64,000 nucleotides of DNA from Odiellus spinosus (lineage: Eukaryota > Arthropoda > Arachnida > Opiliones > Phalangiidae): NCBI GenBank assembly GCA_963920705.1, contig CAWUCO010000218.1, positions 248,001 through 312,000 of the forward strand, read 5' to 3'. Numbering within the stretch: the stretch's first letter is position 1; each line of letters starts with the position of its first letter. The notes under the pieces were generated by a model, which had not been told where the DNA came from, searched no databases, and saw only the letters and a list, made by a program, of their open reading frames with translations. The position numbers and the translations under genes are program-made. Shown one piece after another: positions 51,001-64,000 of the stretch.

Positions 51001-54000
51001 GACTATTTTGATATTGTATGGTTTCTTGAATTGGCCATATTTTCCATGTTTTTCAATGGATTTTCCAAAACTCTTGATCTTCAGATAGACCAATATTTGC
51101 TCTTTCGAGTGGTCTTAATTTTGTCTAAATCGCTTAAAAATCAAAAGTTTTGTGTCCATTTGAATCCTATATTCTTGGATTTTTAAGCGTTTTTGCTTAA
51201 TTTTAACCAATTTTATATTGGTCACAATTTTGCAATTTAGACAAAACCAAAGTCATTCGAAAGAGCAATTAATGGACAGTCTAAATAATAAGAGTTTTCA
51301 AAAATCCGTTGAAAAACAAGAAAAATATGGCCAATTCAAGAAACCATACAATATCAAAATAGTCAAATTTCAGATTTTAAAAATTCGCTTTTTGATATTA
51401 GATGTTTTTTGAATTGGCCATATTTTTCTTGTTTTTCAACGGATTTTTGAAAACTCTTGTTATTTAGACTGTCCATTAATTGCTCTTTCGAATGACTTTG
51501 GTTTTGTCTAAATTGCAAAATTGTGACCAATATAAAATTGGTTAAAATTAAGCAAAAACGCTTAAAAATCCAAGATTATTGGATTAAAATGGACACAAAA
51601 CTTTTGATTTTTAAGCGATTTAGACAAAATTAAGACCACTCGAAAGAGCAAATATTGGTCTATCTAAAAAACAAGAGTTTTGGAAAATCAGTTGAAAAAC
51701 ATGGAAAATATAGCCAATTCAAAAAACATCTAATATCAAAAAGCGAATTTTTAAAATCTGAAATTTGACTATTTTGATATTGTATGGTTTCTTGAATTGG
51801 CCATATTTTTCTTGTTTTTCAACGGATTTTTAAAAAATTCTTATTATTTAGACTGTCCATTAATTGCTCTTTTGAATGACTTTGGTTTTGTCTAAATTGC
51901 AAAAGTGTGACCAATATAAAATTGGTTAAAATTAAGCAAAAACGCTTAAAAATCCAAGATTATTGGATTCAAATGGACACAAAACCTTTGATTTTTAAGC
52001 GATTTAGACAAAATTAAGACCACTCGAAAGAGCAAATATTGGTCTATCTAAAAAACAAGAGTTTTGGAAAATCAGTTGAAAAACATGGAAAATATAGCCA
52101 ATTCAAAAAACATCTAATATCAAAAAGCGAATTTTTAAAATCTGAAATTTGACTATTTTGATATTGTATGGTTTCTTGAATTGGCCTTATTTTTCTTGTT
52201 TTTCAACGGATTTTTAAAAAATTCTTATTATTTAGACTGTCCATTAATTGCTCTTTCGAATGACTTTGGTTTTGTCTAAATTGCAAAAGTGTGACCAATA
52301 TAAAATTGGTTAAAATTAAGCAAAAACGCTTAAAAATCCAAGATTATTGGATTCAAATGGACACAAAACCTTTGATTTTTAAGCGATTTAGACAAAATTA
52401 AGACCACTCGAAAGAGCAAATATTGGTCTATCTAAAAACCAAGAGTTTTGGAAAATCCGTTGAAAAACATGGAAAATACAGCCAATTCAAAAAACATCTA
52501 ATATCAAAAAGCGAATTTTTAAAATCTGAAATTTGACTATTTTGATATTGTATGGTTTCTTTAATTGGCCATATTTTTCTTGTTTTTCAACGGATTTTTG
52601 AAAACTCTTATTATTTAGACTGTCCATTAATTGCTCTTTCGAATGACTTTGGTTTTGTCTAAATTGCAAAATTGTGACAAATATAAAATTGGTTAAAATT
52701 AAGCAAAAACGCTTAAAAATCCAAGATTATTGGATTAAAATGGACACAAAACTTTTGATTTTTAAGCGATTTAGACAAAATTAGACCACTCGAAAGAGCA
52801 AATATTGGTCTATCTAAAAAACAAGAGTTTTGGAAAATCCTTTGAAAAACATGGAAAATATAGCCAATTCAAAAAACATCTAATATCAAAAAGCGAATTT
52901 TTAAAATCTGAAATTTGACTATTTTGATATTGTATGGTTTCTTGAATTGGCCATATTTTTCTTGTTTTTCAACGGATTTTTAAAAAATTCTTATTATTTA
53001 GATTGTCCATTAATTGCTCTTTCGAATGACTTTGGTTTTGTCTAAATTGCAAAATTGTGACCAATATAAAATTGGTTAAAATTAAGCAAAAACGCTTAAA
53101 AATCCAAGATTATTGGATTCAAATGGACACAAAACTTTTGATTTTTAAGCGATTTAGACAAAATTAAGACCACTCGAAAGAGCAAATATTGGTCTATCTA
53201 AAAAACAAGAGTTTTGGAAAATCCGTTGAAAAACATGGAAAATATGGACAATTCAAAAAGCATCTAATATCAAAAAGCGAATTTTGAAAATCTGAAATTT
53301 GACTATTTTGATATTGTATGGTTTATGAATTGGCCATATTTTTCTTGTTTTTCAACGGATTTTTGAAAACTCTTATTATTTAGACTGTCCATTAATTGCT
53401 CTTTCGAATGACTTTGGTTTTGTCTAAATTGCAAAATTGTGACAAATATAAAATTGGTTAAAATAAAGCAAAAACGCTTAAAAATCCAAGATTATTGGAT
53501 TCAAATGGACACAAAACTTTTGATTTTTAAGCGATTTAGACAAAATTAAGACCACTCGAAAGAGAAAATATTGGTCTATCTAAAAAACAAGAGTTTTGGA
53601 AAATCCGTTGAAAAACATGGAAAATATAGCCAATTCAAAAAACATCTAATATCAAAAAGCGAATTTTTAAAATCTGAAATTTGACTATTTTGATATTGTA
53701 TGGTTTCTTGAATTAGCCATATTTTTCTTCTTTTTCAACGGATTTTTAAAAAAATCTTATTATTTAGACTGTCCATTAATTGCTCTTTCGAAAGACTTTG
53801 GTTTTGTCTAAATTGCAAAATTGTGACCAATATAAAATTGGTTAAAATTAAGCAAAAACGCTTAAAAATCCAAGATTATTGGATTCAAATGGACACAAAA
53901 CTTTTGATTTTTAAGCGATTTAGACAAAATTAAGACCACTCGAAAGACCAAATATTGGTCTATCTAAAAAACAAGAGTTTTGGAAAATCCGTTGAAAAAC

Positions 54001-54655
54001 ATGGAAAATATGGACAATTCAAAAAGCATCTTATATCAAAAAGCGAATTTTGAAAATCTGAAATTTGACTATTTTGATATTCTATGATTTCTTGAATTGG
54101 CCATATTTTTCTTGTTTTTCAACGGATTTTTGAAAACTCTTATTATTTAGACTGTCCATTAATTGCTCTTTCGAATGACTTTGGTTTTGTCTAAATTGCA
54201 AAATTGTGACAAATATAAAATTGGTTAAAATAAAGCAAAAACACTTAAAAATCCAAGATTATTGGATTCAAATGGACACAAAACTTTTGATTTTTAAGCG
54301 ATTTAGACAAAATTAAGACTACTCGAAAGAGCAAATATTGGTCTATCTAAAAAACAAGAGTTTTTGAAAATCCGTTGAAAAACATGGAAAATATAGCTAA
54401 TTCAAAAAACATCTAATATCAAAAAGCGAATTTTTAAAATCTGAAATTTGACTATTTTGATATTGTATGGTTTCTTGAATTGGCCATATTTTTCTTGTTT
54501 TTCAACGGATTTTTGAAAACTCTTATTATTTAGACTGTCCATTAATTGCTCTTTCGAATGACTTTGGTTTTGTCTAAATTGCAAAATTTTGATAATTATA
54601 AAATTGGTTAAAATTAAGCAAAAACACTTAACAATCCAAGATTATTGGATTCAAA
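45078..54655. repeat. Large higher-order repeat, 5,363/4,215-bp offset
   Basis: Sequence from 45078 recurs at 50441 with an offset of 5,363 bp, including the rare AAGCGATTAAGAC variant and the flips at 45680 and 46060. After about 48100 the offset drops to 4,215 bp, because the first copy holds an extra 1,148-bp duplication. The second copy diverges near 54655. Only a few differences are seen, for example GATTTTCAG against GATCTTCAG and CCTATAATC against CCTATATTC. Confidence 0.88.
46975..49270 (-). repeat. 1,148-bp tandem duplication (three monomers)
   Basis: Positions of about 46975-48122 and 48123-49270 are near-identical. Shared markers are CAAAACCTTTG, AAATACAGCC, TTTCTTTAATTGG, AAATCCTTTG, TAGATTGTCC and GGTTTATGAATTGG. 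The second large copy (from 50441) has only one of them, so the duplication is younger than the 5,363-bp event or was lost there. Confidence 0.85.
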
Positions 54656-55049
54656 TGGACACAAAACTTTTGATTTTTAAGCGATTTAGACAAAATTAAG
54701 ACTACTCGAAAGAGCAAATATTGGTCTATCTGAAAATCAAGAGTTTTGGAAAATCCGTTGAAAAACATGGAAAATATAGAAAATTCAAAAAACATCTAAT
54801 ATCAAAAAGCGAATTTTTAAAATCTTAAATTTGACTTTTTTGATATTGTATGGTTTCTTGAATTGGCCATATTTTTCTTGTTTTTCAACGGATTTTCCAA
54901 AACTCTTGATTTTCAGATAGACCAATATTTGCTCTTTCGAGTGGTCTTAATTTTGTCTAAATCGCTTAAAAATCAAAAGTTTTGTGTCCATTTGAATCCA
55001 ATAATCTTGGATTTTTAAGTGTTTTTGCTTAATTTTAACCAATTTTATA

Positions 55050-57960
55050 TTTGTCACAATTTTGCAATTTAGACAAAACCAAAGTCATTCGAAAGAGCAA
55101 TTAATGGACAGTCTAAATAACAAGAGTTTTCAAAAATCCGTTGAAAAACAAGAAAAATATGGCCAATTCAAGAAATCATACAATATCAAAATAGTCAAAT
55201 TTCAGATTTTAAAAATTCGCTTTTTGATATTAGATGTTTTTTGAATTGTCCATATTTTCCATGTTTTTCAACGGATTTTCCAAAACTCTTGTTTTTTAGA
55301 TAGACCAATATTTGCTCTTTCGAGTAGTCTTAATTTTGTCTAAATCGCTTAAAAATCAAAAGTTTTGTGTCCATTTTAATCCAATAATCTTGGATTTTTA
55401 AGTGTTTTTGCTTAATTTTAACCAATATTATATTTGTCACAATTTTGCAATTTAGACAATACCAAAGTCATTCGAAAGAGCAATTAATGGACAGTCTAAA
55501 TAATAAGAGTTTTCAAAAATCCGTTGAAAAACAAGAAAAATATGGCCAATTCAATAAATCATAGAATATCAAAATAGTCAAATTTCAGATTTTCAAAATT
55601 CGCTTTTTGATATTAGATGTTTTTTGAATTGTCCATATTTTCCATGTTTTTAACGGATTTTCCAAAACTCTTGTTTTTTAGATAGACCAATATTTGCTCT
55701 TTCGAGTGGTCTAATTTTGTCTAAATCGCTTAAAAATCAAAAGTTTTGTGTCCATTTGAATCCTATAATCTTGGATTTTTAAGCGTTTTTGCTTAATTTT
55801 AACCAATTTTATATTTGTCACAATTTTGCAATTTAGACAAAACCAAAGTCATTCGAAAGAGCAATTAATGGACAGTCTAAATAATAAGATTTTCAAAAAT
55901 CCGTTGAAAAACAAGAAAAATATGGCCAATTCAAGCAATCATAGAATATCAAAATAGTCAAATTTCAGATTTTAAAAATTCGCTTTTTGATATTAGATGT
56001 TTTTTGAATTGTCCATATTTTCCATGTTTTTCAACGGATTTTCCAAAACTCTTGTTTTTTAGATAGACCAATATTTGCTCTTTCGAGTGGTCTTAATTTT
56101 GTCTAAATCGCTTAAAAATCAAAAGTTTTGTGTCCATTTGAATCCAATAATCTTGGATTTTTAAGCGTTTTTGCTTAATTTTAACCAATTTTATATTGGT
56201 CACAATTTTGCAATTTAGACAAAACCAAAGTCATTCGAAAGAGCAATTAATGGACAGTCTAAATAACAAGAGTTTTCAAAAATCCGTTGAAAAACAAGAA
56301 AAATATGGCCAATTCAAGAAATCATACAATATCAAAATAGTCAAATTTCAGATTTTAAAAATTCGCTTTTTGATATTAGATGTTTTTTGAATTGTCCATA
56401 TTTTCCATGTTTTTCAACGGATTTTCCAAAACTCTTGTTTTTTAGATAGACCAATATTTGCTCTTTCGAGTAGTCTTAATTTTGTCTAAATCGCTTAAAA
56501 ATCAAAAGTTTTGTGTCCATTTTAATCCAATAATCTTGGATTTTTAAGTGTTTTTGCTTAACTTTAACCAATATTATATTTGTCACAATTTTGCAATTTA
56601 GACAAAACCAAAGTCATTCGAAAGAGCAATTAATTGACAGTCTAAATAATAAGAGTTTTCAAAAATCCGTTGAAAAACAAGAAAAATATGGCCAATTCAA
56701 GAAATCATAGAATATCAAAATAGTCAAATTTCAGATTTTCAAAATTCGCTTTTTGATATTAGATGTTTTTTGAATTGTCCATATTTTCCATGTTTTTAAC
56801 GGATTTTCCAAAACTCTTGTTTTTTAGATAGACCAATATTTGCTCTTTCGAGTGGTCTAATTTTGTCTAAATCGCTTAAAAATCAAAAGTTTTGTGTCCA
56901 TTTGAATCCTATAATCTTGGATTTTTAAGCGTTTTTGCTTAATTTTAACCAATTTTATATTTGTCACAATTTTGCAATTTAGACAAAACCAAAGTCATTC
57001 GAAAGAGCAATTAATGGACAGTCTAAATAATAAGATTTTCAAAAATCCGTTGAAAAACAAGAAAAATATGGCCAATTCAAGCAATCATAGAATATCAAAA
57101 TAGTCAAATTTCAGATTTTAAAAATTCGCTTTTTGATATTAGATGTTTTTTGAATTGTCCATATTTTCCATGTTTTTCAACGGATTTTCCAAAACTCTTG
57201 TTTTTTAGATAGACCAATATTTGCTCTTTCGAGTGGTCTTAATTTTGTCTAAATCGCTTAAAAATCAAAAGTTTTGTGTCCATTTGAATCCAATAATCTT
57301 GGATTTTTAAGCGTTTTTGCTTAATTTTAACCAATTTTATATTGGTCACAATTTTGCAATTTAGACAAAACCAAAGTCATTCGAAAGAGCAATTAATGGA
57401 CAGTCTAAATAACAAGAGTTTTCAAAAATCCGTTGAAAAACAAGAAAAATATGGCCAATTCAAGAAATCATACAATATCAAAATAGTCAAATTTCAGATT
57501 TTAAAAATTCGCTTTTTGATATTAGATGTTTTTTGAATTGTCCATATTTTCCATGTTTTTCAACGGATTTTCCAAAACTCTTGTTTTTTAGATAGACCAA
57601 TATTTGCTCTTTCGAGTAGTCTTAATTTTGTCTAAATCGCTTAAAAATCAAAAGTTTTGTGTCCATTTTAATCCAATAATCTTGGATTTTTAAGTGTTTT
57701 TGCTTAATTTTAACCAATATTATATTTGTCACAATTTTGCAATTTAGACAAAACCAAAGTCATTCGAAAGAGCAATTAATTGACAGTCTAAATAATAAGA
57801 GTTTTCAAAAATCCGTTGAAAAACAAGAAAAATATGGCCAATTCAAGAAATCATAGAATATCAAAATAGTCAAATTTCAGATTTTCAAAATTCGCTTTTT
57901 GATATTAGATGTTTTTTGAATTGTCCATATTTTCCATGTTTTTAACGGATTTTCCAAAAC
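55050..57960 (+). repeat. Higher-order repeat, 1,146-bp unit (three monomers)
   Basis: Markers recur at about 1,146 bp. These include CATGTTTTTAACGG (a 1-bp shorter arm B), AATAAGATTTTCAAAAATCC, CAAGCAATCATAG, ATTAATTGACAG and CCAATATTATATTTG. At least two full copies and one partial copy are present. Confidence 0.82.
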
Positions 57961-60147
57961 TCTTGTTTTTTAGATAGACCAATATTTGCTCTTTCGAGTA
58001 GTCTTAATTTTGTCTAAATCGCTTAAAAATCAATAGTTTTGTGTCCAGTTGAATCCAATAATCTTGGATTTTTAAGTGTTTTTGCTTAATTTTAACCAAT
58101 TTTATATTTGTCACAATTTTGCAATTTAGACAAAACCAAAGTCATTCGAAAGAGCAATTAATGGACAGTCTAAATAATAAGAGTTTTCAAAAATCCGTTG
58201 AAAAACAAGAAAAATATGGCCAATTCAAGAAATCATAGAATATCAAAATATTCAAATTTCAGATTTTCAAAATTCGCTTTTTGATATTATATGTTTTTTG
58301 AATTGTCCATATTTTCCATGTTTTTCAACGGATTTTCCAAAACTCTTGTTTTTTAGATAGACCAATATTTGCTCTTTCGAGTAGTCTTAATTTTGTCTAA
58401 ATCGCTTAAAAATCAAAAGTTTTGTGTCCATTTGAATCCAATAATCTTGGATTTTTAAGTGTTTTTGCTTTATTTTAACCAATTTTATATTTGTCACAAT
58501 TTTGCAATTTAGACAAAACCAAAGTCATTCGAAAGAGCAATTAATGGACAGTCTAAATAATAAGAGTTTTCAAAAATCCGTTGAAAAACAAGAAAAATAT
58601 GGCCAATTCAAGAAATCATAGAATATCAAAATTGTCAAATTTCAGATTTTAAAAATTCGCTTTTTGATATAAGATGTTTTTTGAATTGTCCATATTTTCC
58701 ATGTTTTTCAACGGATTTTCCAAAATTCTTGATTTTCAGAGAGACCAATATTTGCTCTTTCGAGTGGTCTTAATTTTGTCTAAATCGCTTAAAAATCAAA
58801 AGTTTTGTGTCCATTTGAATCCTATAATCTTGGATTTTTAAGCGTTTTTGCTTAATTTTAACCAATTTTATATTTGTCACAATTTTGCAATTTAGACAAA
58901 ACCAAAGTCATTCGAAAGAGCAATTAATGGACAGTCTAAATAATAAGAGTTTTCAAAAATCCGTTGAAAAACAAGAAAAATATGGCCAATTCAAGAAATC
59001 ATAGAATATCAAAATAGTCAAATTTCAGATTTTCAAAATTCGCTTTTTGATATTAGATGTTTTTTGAATTGTCCATATTTACCATGTTTTTCAAGGGATT
59101 TTCCAAAACTCATGTTTTTTAGATAGACCAATATTTGCTCTTTCGAGTGGTCTAATTTTGTCTAAATCGCTTAAAAATCAAAAGTTTTGTGTCCATTTGA
59201 ATCCAATAATCTTGGATTTTTAAGTGTTTTTGCTTAATTTTAACCAATTTTATAATTGTCACAATTTTGCAATTTAGACAAAACCAAAGTCATTCGAAAG
59301 AGCAATTAATGGACAGTCTAAATAATAAGAGTTTTCAAAAATCCGTTGAAAAACAAGAAAAATATGGCCAATTCAAGAAACCATACAATATCAAAATAGT
59401 CAAATTTCAGATTTTAAAAATTCGCTTTTTGATATTAGATGTTTTTTGAATTGGCTATATTTTCCATGTTTTTCAACGGATTTTCCAAAACTCTTGTTTT
59501 TTAGATAGACCAATATTTGCTCTTTCGAGTAGTCTTAATTTTGTCTAAATCGCTTAAAAATCAAAAGTTTTGTGTCCATTTGAATCCAATAATCTTGGAT
59601 TTTTAAGTGTTTTTGCTTTATTTTAACCAATTTTATATTTGTCACAATTTTGCAATTTAGACAAAACCAAAGTCATTCGAAAGAGCAATTAATGGACAGT
59701 CTAAATAATAAGAATTTTTTAAAAATCCGTTGAAAAACAAGAAAAATATGGCCAATTCAAGAAACCATACAATATCAAAATAGTCAAATTTCAGATTTTA
59801 AAAATTCGCTTTTTGATATTAGATGTTTTTTGAATTGGCTATATTTTCCATGTTTTTCAACGGATTTTCCAAAACTCTTGATTTTTAGATAGACCTATAT
59901 TTGCTCTTTCGAGTGGTCTTAATTTTGTCTAAATCGCTTAAAAATCAAAAGTTTTGTGTCCATTTGAATCCAATAATCTTGGATTTTTAAGTGTTTTTGC
60001 TTTATTTTAAACAATTTTATATTTGTCACGTTTTGGCACTTTAGACAAAACCAAAGTCATTCAAATGAGCAATTAATCGACAGTCTAAATAACAAGAGTT
60101 TTCAAAAATCCGTTGAAAAACAAGAAAAATATGGCCAATTCAAGAAA

Positions 60148-63100
60148 TCATACAATATCAAAATAGTCAAATTTCAGATTTAAAAAAAATTCGCTTTTTG
60201 ATATTAGATGTTTTTTGAATTGTCCATATTTTCCATGTTTTTCCACGGATTTTCCAAAACTCTTGATTTTCAGATTGACCAATATTTGCTCTTGCGATTG
60301 GTTTTGATTTTGTCTAAATCGCTTAAAAATCAAATGTTTTGTGTCCATTTGAATCCAATAATCTTTGATTTTTAAGCGTTTTTGCTTAATTTTAACCCAT
60401 TTTATATTTGTCACAATTTTGCAATTTAGACAATACCAAAGTCATTCGAAAGAGCAATTAATGGACAGTCTAAATAATAAGAATTTTTTAAAAATCCGTT
60501 GAAAAACAAGAAAAATATGGCCAATTCAAGAAACCATATAATATCAAAATAGTCAAATTTCAGATTTTAAAAATTCGCTTTTTGATATTAGATGTTTTTT
60601 GAATTGGCTATATTTTCCATGTTTTTCAACGGATTTTCCAAAACTCTTGATTTTCAGATAGACCAATATTTGCTCTTTCGAGTGGTCTTAATTTTGTCTA
60701 AATCGCTTAAAAATCAAAAGTTTTGTGTCCATTTGAATCCAATAATCTTGGATTTTTAAGTGTTTTTGCTTTATTTTAACCAATTTTATATTTGTCACAA
60801 TTTTGCAATTTAGACAAAACCAAAGTCATTCGAAAGAGCAATTAATGGACAGTCTAAATAATAAGAGTTTTCAAAAATCCGTTGAAAAACAAGAAAAATA
60901 TGGCCAATTCAAGAAATCATACAATATCAAAATAGTCAAATTTCAGATTTAAAAAAAATTCGCTTTTTGATATTAGATGTTTTTTGAATTGTCCATATTT
61001 TCCATGTTTTTCCACGGATTTTCCAAAACTCTTGATTTTCAGATTGACCAATATTTGCTCTTGCGATTGGTTTTGATTTTGTCTAAATCGCTTAAAAATC
61101 AAATGTTTTGTGTCCATTTGAATCCAATAATCTTTGATTTTTAAGCGTTTTTGCTTAATTTTAACCCATTTTATATTTGTCACAATTTTGCAATTTAGAC
61201 AATACCAAAGTCATTCGAAAGAGCAATTAATGGACAGTCTAAATAATAAGAATTTTTTAAAAATCCGTTGAAAAACAAGAAAAATATGGCCAATTCAAGA
61301 AACCATATAATATCAAAATAGTCAAATTTCAGATTTTAAAAATTCGCTTTTTGATATTAGATGTTTTTTGAATTGGCTATATTTTCCATGTTTTTCAACG
61401 GATTTTCCAAAACTCTTGATTTTCAGATAGACCAATATTTGCTCTTTCGAGTGGTCTTAATTTTGTCTAAATCGCTTAAAAATCAAAAGTTTTGTGTCCA
61501 TTTGAATCCAATAATCTTGGATTTTTAAGTGTTTTTGCTTTATTTTAACCAATTTTATATTTGTCACAATTTTGCAATTTAGACAAAACCAAAGTCATTC
61601 GAAAGAGCAATTAATGGACAGTCTAAATAATAAGAGTTTTCAAAAATCCGTTGAAAAACAAGAAAAATATAGCCAATTCAAGAAACCATACAATATCAAA
61701 ATAGTCAAATTTCAGATTTTCAAAATTCGCTTTTTGGTATTAGATGCTTTTTGAATTGTCCATATTTTCCATGTTTTTCAACGGATTTTCCAAAACTCTT
61801 GTTTTTTAGATAGACCAATATTTGCTCTTTCGAGTGGTCTTAATTTTGTCTAAATCGCTTAAAAATCAAAAGTTTTGTGTCCATTTTAAACCAATAATCT
61901 TGGATTTTTAAGCGTTTTTGCTTAATTTTAACCAATTTTATATTTGTCACAATTTTGCAATTTAGACAAAACCAAAGTCATTCGAAAGAGCAATTAATGG
62001 ACAGTCTAAATAAGAAGAGTTTTCAAAAATCCGTTGAAAAACAAGAAAAATATGGCCAATTCAAGAAATCATAGAATATCAAAATAGTCAAATTTCAGAT
62101 TTTCAAAATTCGCTTTTTGATATTAGATGTTTTTTGAATTGTCCATATTTTCCATGTTTTTCAACGGATTTTCCAAAACTCTTGATTTTCAGATTGACCA
62201 ATATTTGCTCTTGCGATTGGTTTTGATTTTGTCTAAATCGCTTAAAAATCAAATGTTTTGTGTCCATTTGAATCCAATAATCTTTGATTTTTAAGCGTTT
62301 TTGCTTAATTTTAACCCATTTTATATTTGTCACAATTTTGCAATTTAGACAATACCAAAGTCATTCGAAAGAGCAATTAATGGACAGTCTAAATAATAAG
62401 AATTTTTTAAAAATCCGTTGAAAAACAAGAAAAATATGGCCAATTCAAGAAACCATATAATATCAAAATAGTCAAATTTCAGATTTTAAAAATTCGCTTT
62501 TTGATATTAGATGTTTTTTGAATTGGCTATATTTTCCATGTTTTTCAACGGATTTTCCAAAACTCTTGATTTTCAGATAGACCAATATTTGCTCTTTCGA
62601 GTGGTCTTAATTTTGTCTAAATCGCTTAAAAATCAAAAGTTTTGTGTCCATTTGAATCCAATAATCTTGGATTTTTAAGTGTTTTTGCTTTATTTTAACC
62701 AATTTTATATTTGTCACAATTTTGCAATTTAGACAAAACCAAAGTCATTCGAAAGAGCAATTAATGGACAGTCTAAATAATAAGAGTTTTCAAAAATCCG
62801 TTGAAAAACAAGAAAAATATGGCCAATTCAAGAAATCATACAATATCAAAATAGTCAAATTTCAGATTTAAAAAAAATTCGCTTTTTGATATTAGATGTT
62901 TTTTGAATTGTCCATATTTTCCATGTTTTTCCACGGATTTTCCAAAACTCTTGATTTTCAGATTGACCAATATTTGCTCTTGCGATTGGTTTTGATTTTG
63001 TCTAAATCGCTTAAAAATCAAATGTTTTGTGTCCATTTGAATCCAATAATCTTTGATTTTTAAGCGTTTTTGCTTAATTTTAACCCATTTTATATTTGTC

Positions 63101-64000
63101 ACAATTTTGCAATTTAGACAATACCAAAGTCATTCGAAAGAGCAATTAATGGACAGTCTAAATAATAAGAATTTTTTAAAAATCCGTTGAAAAACAAGAA
63201 AAATATGGCCAATTCAAGAAACCATATAATATCAAAATAGTCAAATTTCAGATTTTAAAAATTCGCTTTTTGATATTAGATGTTTTTTGAATTGGCTATA
63301 TTTTCCATGTTTTTCAACGGATTTTCCAAAACTCTTGATTTTCAGATAGACCAATATTTGCTCTTTCGAGTGGTCTTAATTTTGTCTAAATCGCTTAAAA
63401 ATCAAAAGTTTTGTGTCCATTTGAATCCAATAATCTTGGATTTTTAAGTGTTTTTGCTTTATTTTAACCAATTTTATATTTGTCACAATTTCGCAATTTA
63501 GACAAATACAAAGTCATTCGAAAGAGCAATTAATGGACAGTCTAAATAATAAGAGTTTTCAAAAATCCGTTGAAAAACAAGAAAAATATAGCCAATTCAA
63601 GAAACCATACAATATCAAAATAGTCAAATTTCAGATTTTCAAAATTCGCTTTTTGGTATTAGATGCTTTTTGAATTGTCCATATTTTCCATGTTTTTCAA
63701 CGGATTTTCCAAAACTCTTGTTTTTTAGATAGACCAATATTTGCTCTTTCGAGTGGTCTTAATTTTGTCTAAATCGCTTAAAAATCAAAAGTTTTGTGTC
63801 CATTTTAAACCAATAATCTTGGATTTTTAAGCGTTTTTGCTTAATTTTAACCAATTTTATATTTGTCACAATTTTGCAATTTAGACAAAACCAAAGTCAT
63901 TCGAAAGAGCAATTAATGGACAGTCTAAATAAGAAGAGTTTTCAAAAATCCGTTGAAAAACAAGAAAAATATGGCCAATTCAAGAAACCATACAATATCA
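60148..64000 (+). repeat. Higher-order repeat, 1,919-bp unit, second copy partial
   Basis: A divergent monomer type (AGATTTAAAAAAAATTCGC, CTCTTGCGATTGGTTTTGAT, TTAACCCATTT) lies at 60148, 60917 and 62836, and without the A-run change at 62103. The series 60917-62835 repeats from 62836 to the window end. 60148 and 60917 are 769 bp apart. Confidence 0.82.

Larger units (their letters stand above)
45076..64000. repeat. Right satellite array, 383-bp hairpin monomers
   Basis: Same family as the left array. It starts reversed, flips forward at about 45680, back at 46060, forward at about 51040, back at 51415, and forward from about 54890 to the end. The long run 46060-51040 is the largest reversed block in the window. 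A one-base shorter arm (CATGTTTTTAACGG) and several small deletions give some 381-382-bp monomers after 55000. No gene is visible. Confidence 0.97.

Noticed and set aside
1-64000. tRNA, rRNA or other structured RNA genes
   Set aside because: No cloverleaf box A/B pattern or ribosomal sequence was noticed in the non-satellite part. The satellite hairpins are not RNA genes on present evidence.

Overview
The window looks like a piece of arthropod (probably insect) heterochromatin. It is very AT-rich, has no bacterial-style gene organisation, and is more than 80% satellite DNA. A single large DNA transposon with intron-containing genes interrupts the satellite. The insect assignment is an inference. 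It rests on short GT-AG introns, on the kind of CACTA-like transposase and BEN-domain protein present, and on base composition. A species cannot be named from the sequence.

Layout. Positions 1-34681 and 45076-64000 are one satellite family with a monomer of about 383 bp. Each monomer is itself a hairpin: two inverted arms of about 109 bp (roughly 80% alike), a central loop of about 67 bp, and a spacer of about 96 bp. Monomers are arranged in several kinds of higher-order repeat, with repeat distances of about 3,663, 2,297, 1,149, 5,363, 1,148, 1,146 and 1,919 bp. The array changes strand many times, and the central loop is inverted on its own in some monomers. Both events break within or next to the hairpin arms. 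Short open frames of 60-90 codons recur throughout the satellite, but they are by-products of repeat homogenisation and are not annotated as genes.

Positions 34682-45075 (10,394 bp) are a complete transposon with 15-bp terminal inverted repeats (CCCCTAYGAAAATGG) and an AA target duplication. An uninserted relative of the target lies at about 50432-50447. The element carries two divergently transcribed, spliced genes. On the + strand (39964-43121) is a CACTA/CMC-type DDE transposase in four exons, broken by one extra A in an A9 run. On the - strand (39175-36061) is a gene of about eight exons that ends in a clear BEN DNA-binding domain. Both ends are packed with GATCAAA-type subterminal repeats: a 22-bp minisatellite on the left and units of about 71.5 bp on the right. 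A hairpin MITE (about 40213-40440) is nested in the transposase gene, and perfect palindromes lie between the two promoters.

How the parts may work together (inference). In plant CACTA elements one protein cuts and a second binds the subterminal repeats. Here the BEN protein is well placed to be the second, binding component. The BEN-carrying two-gene element and the strand-flipping hairpin satellite are the two most interesting objects in the window.
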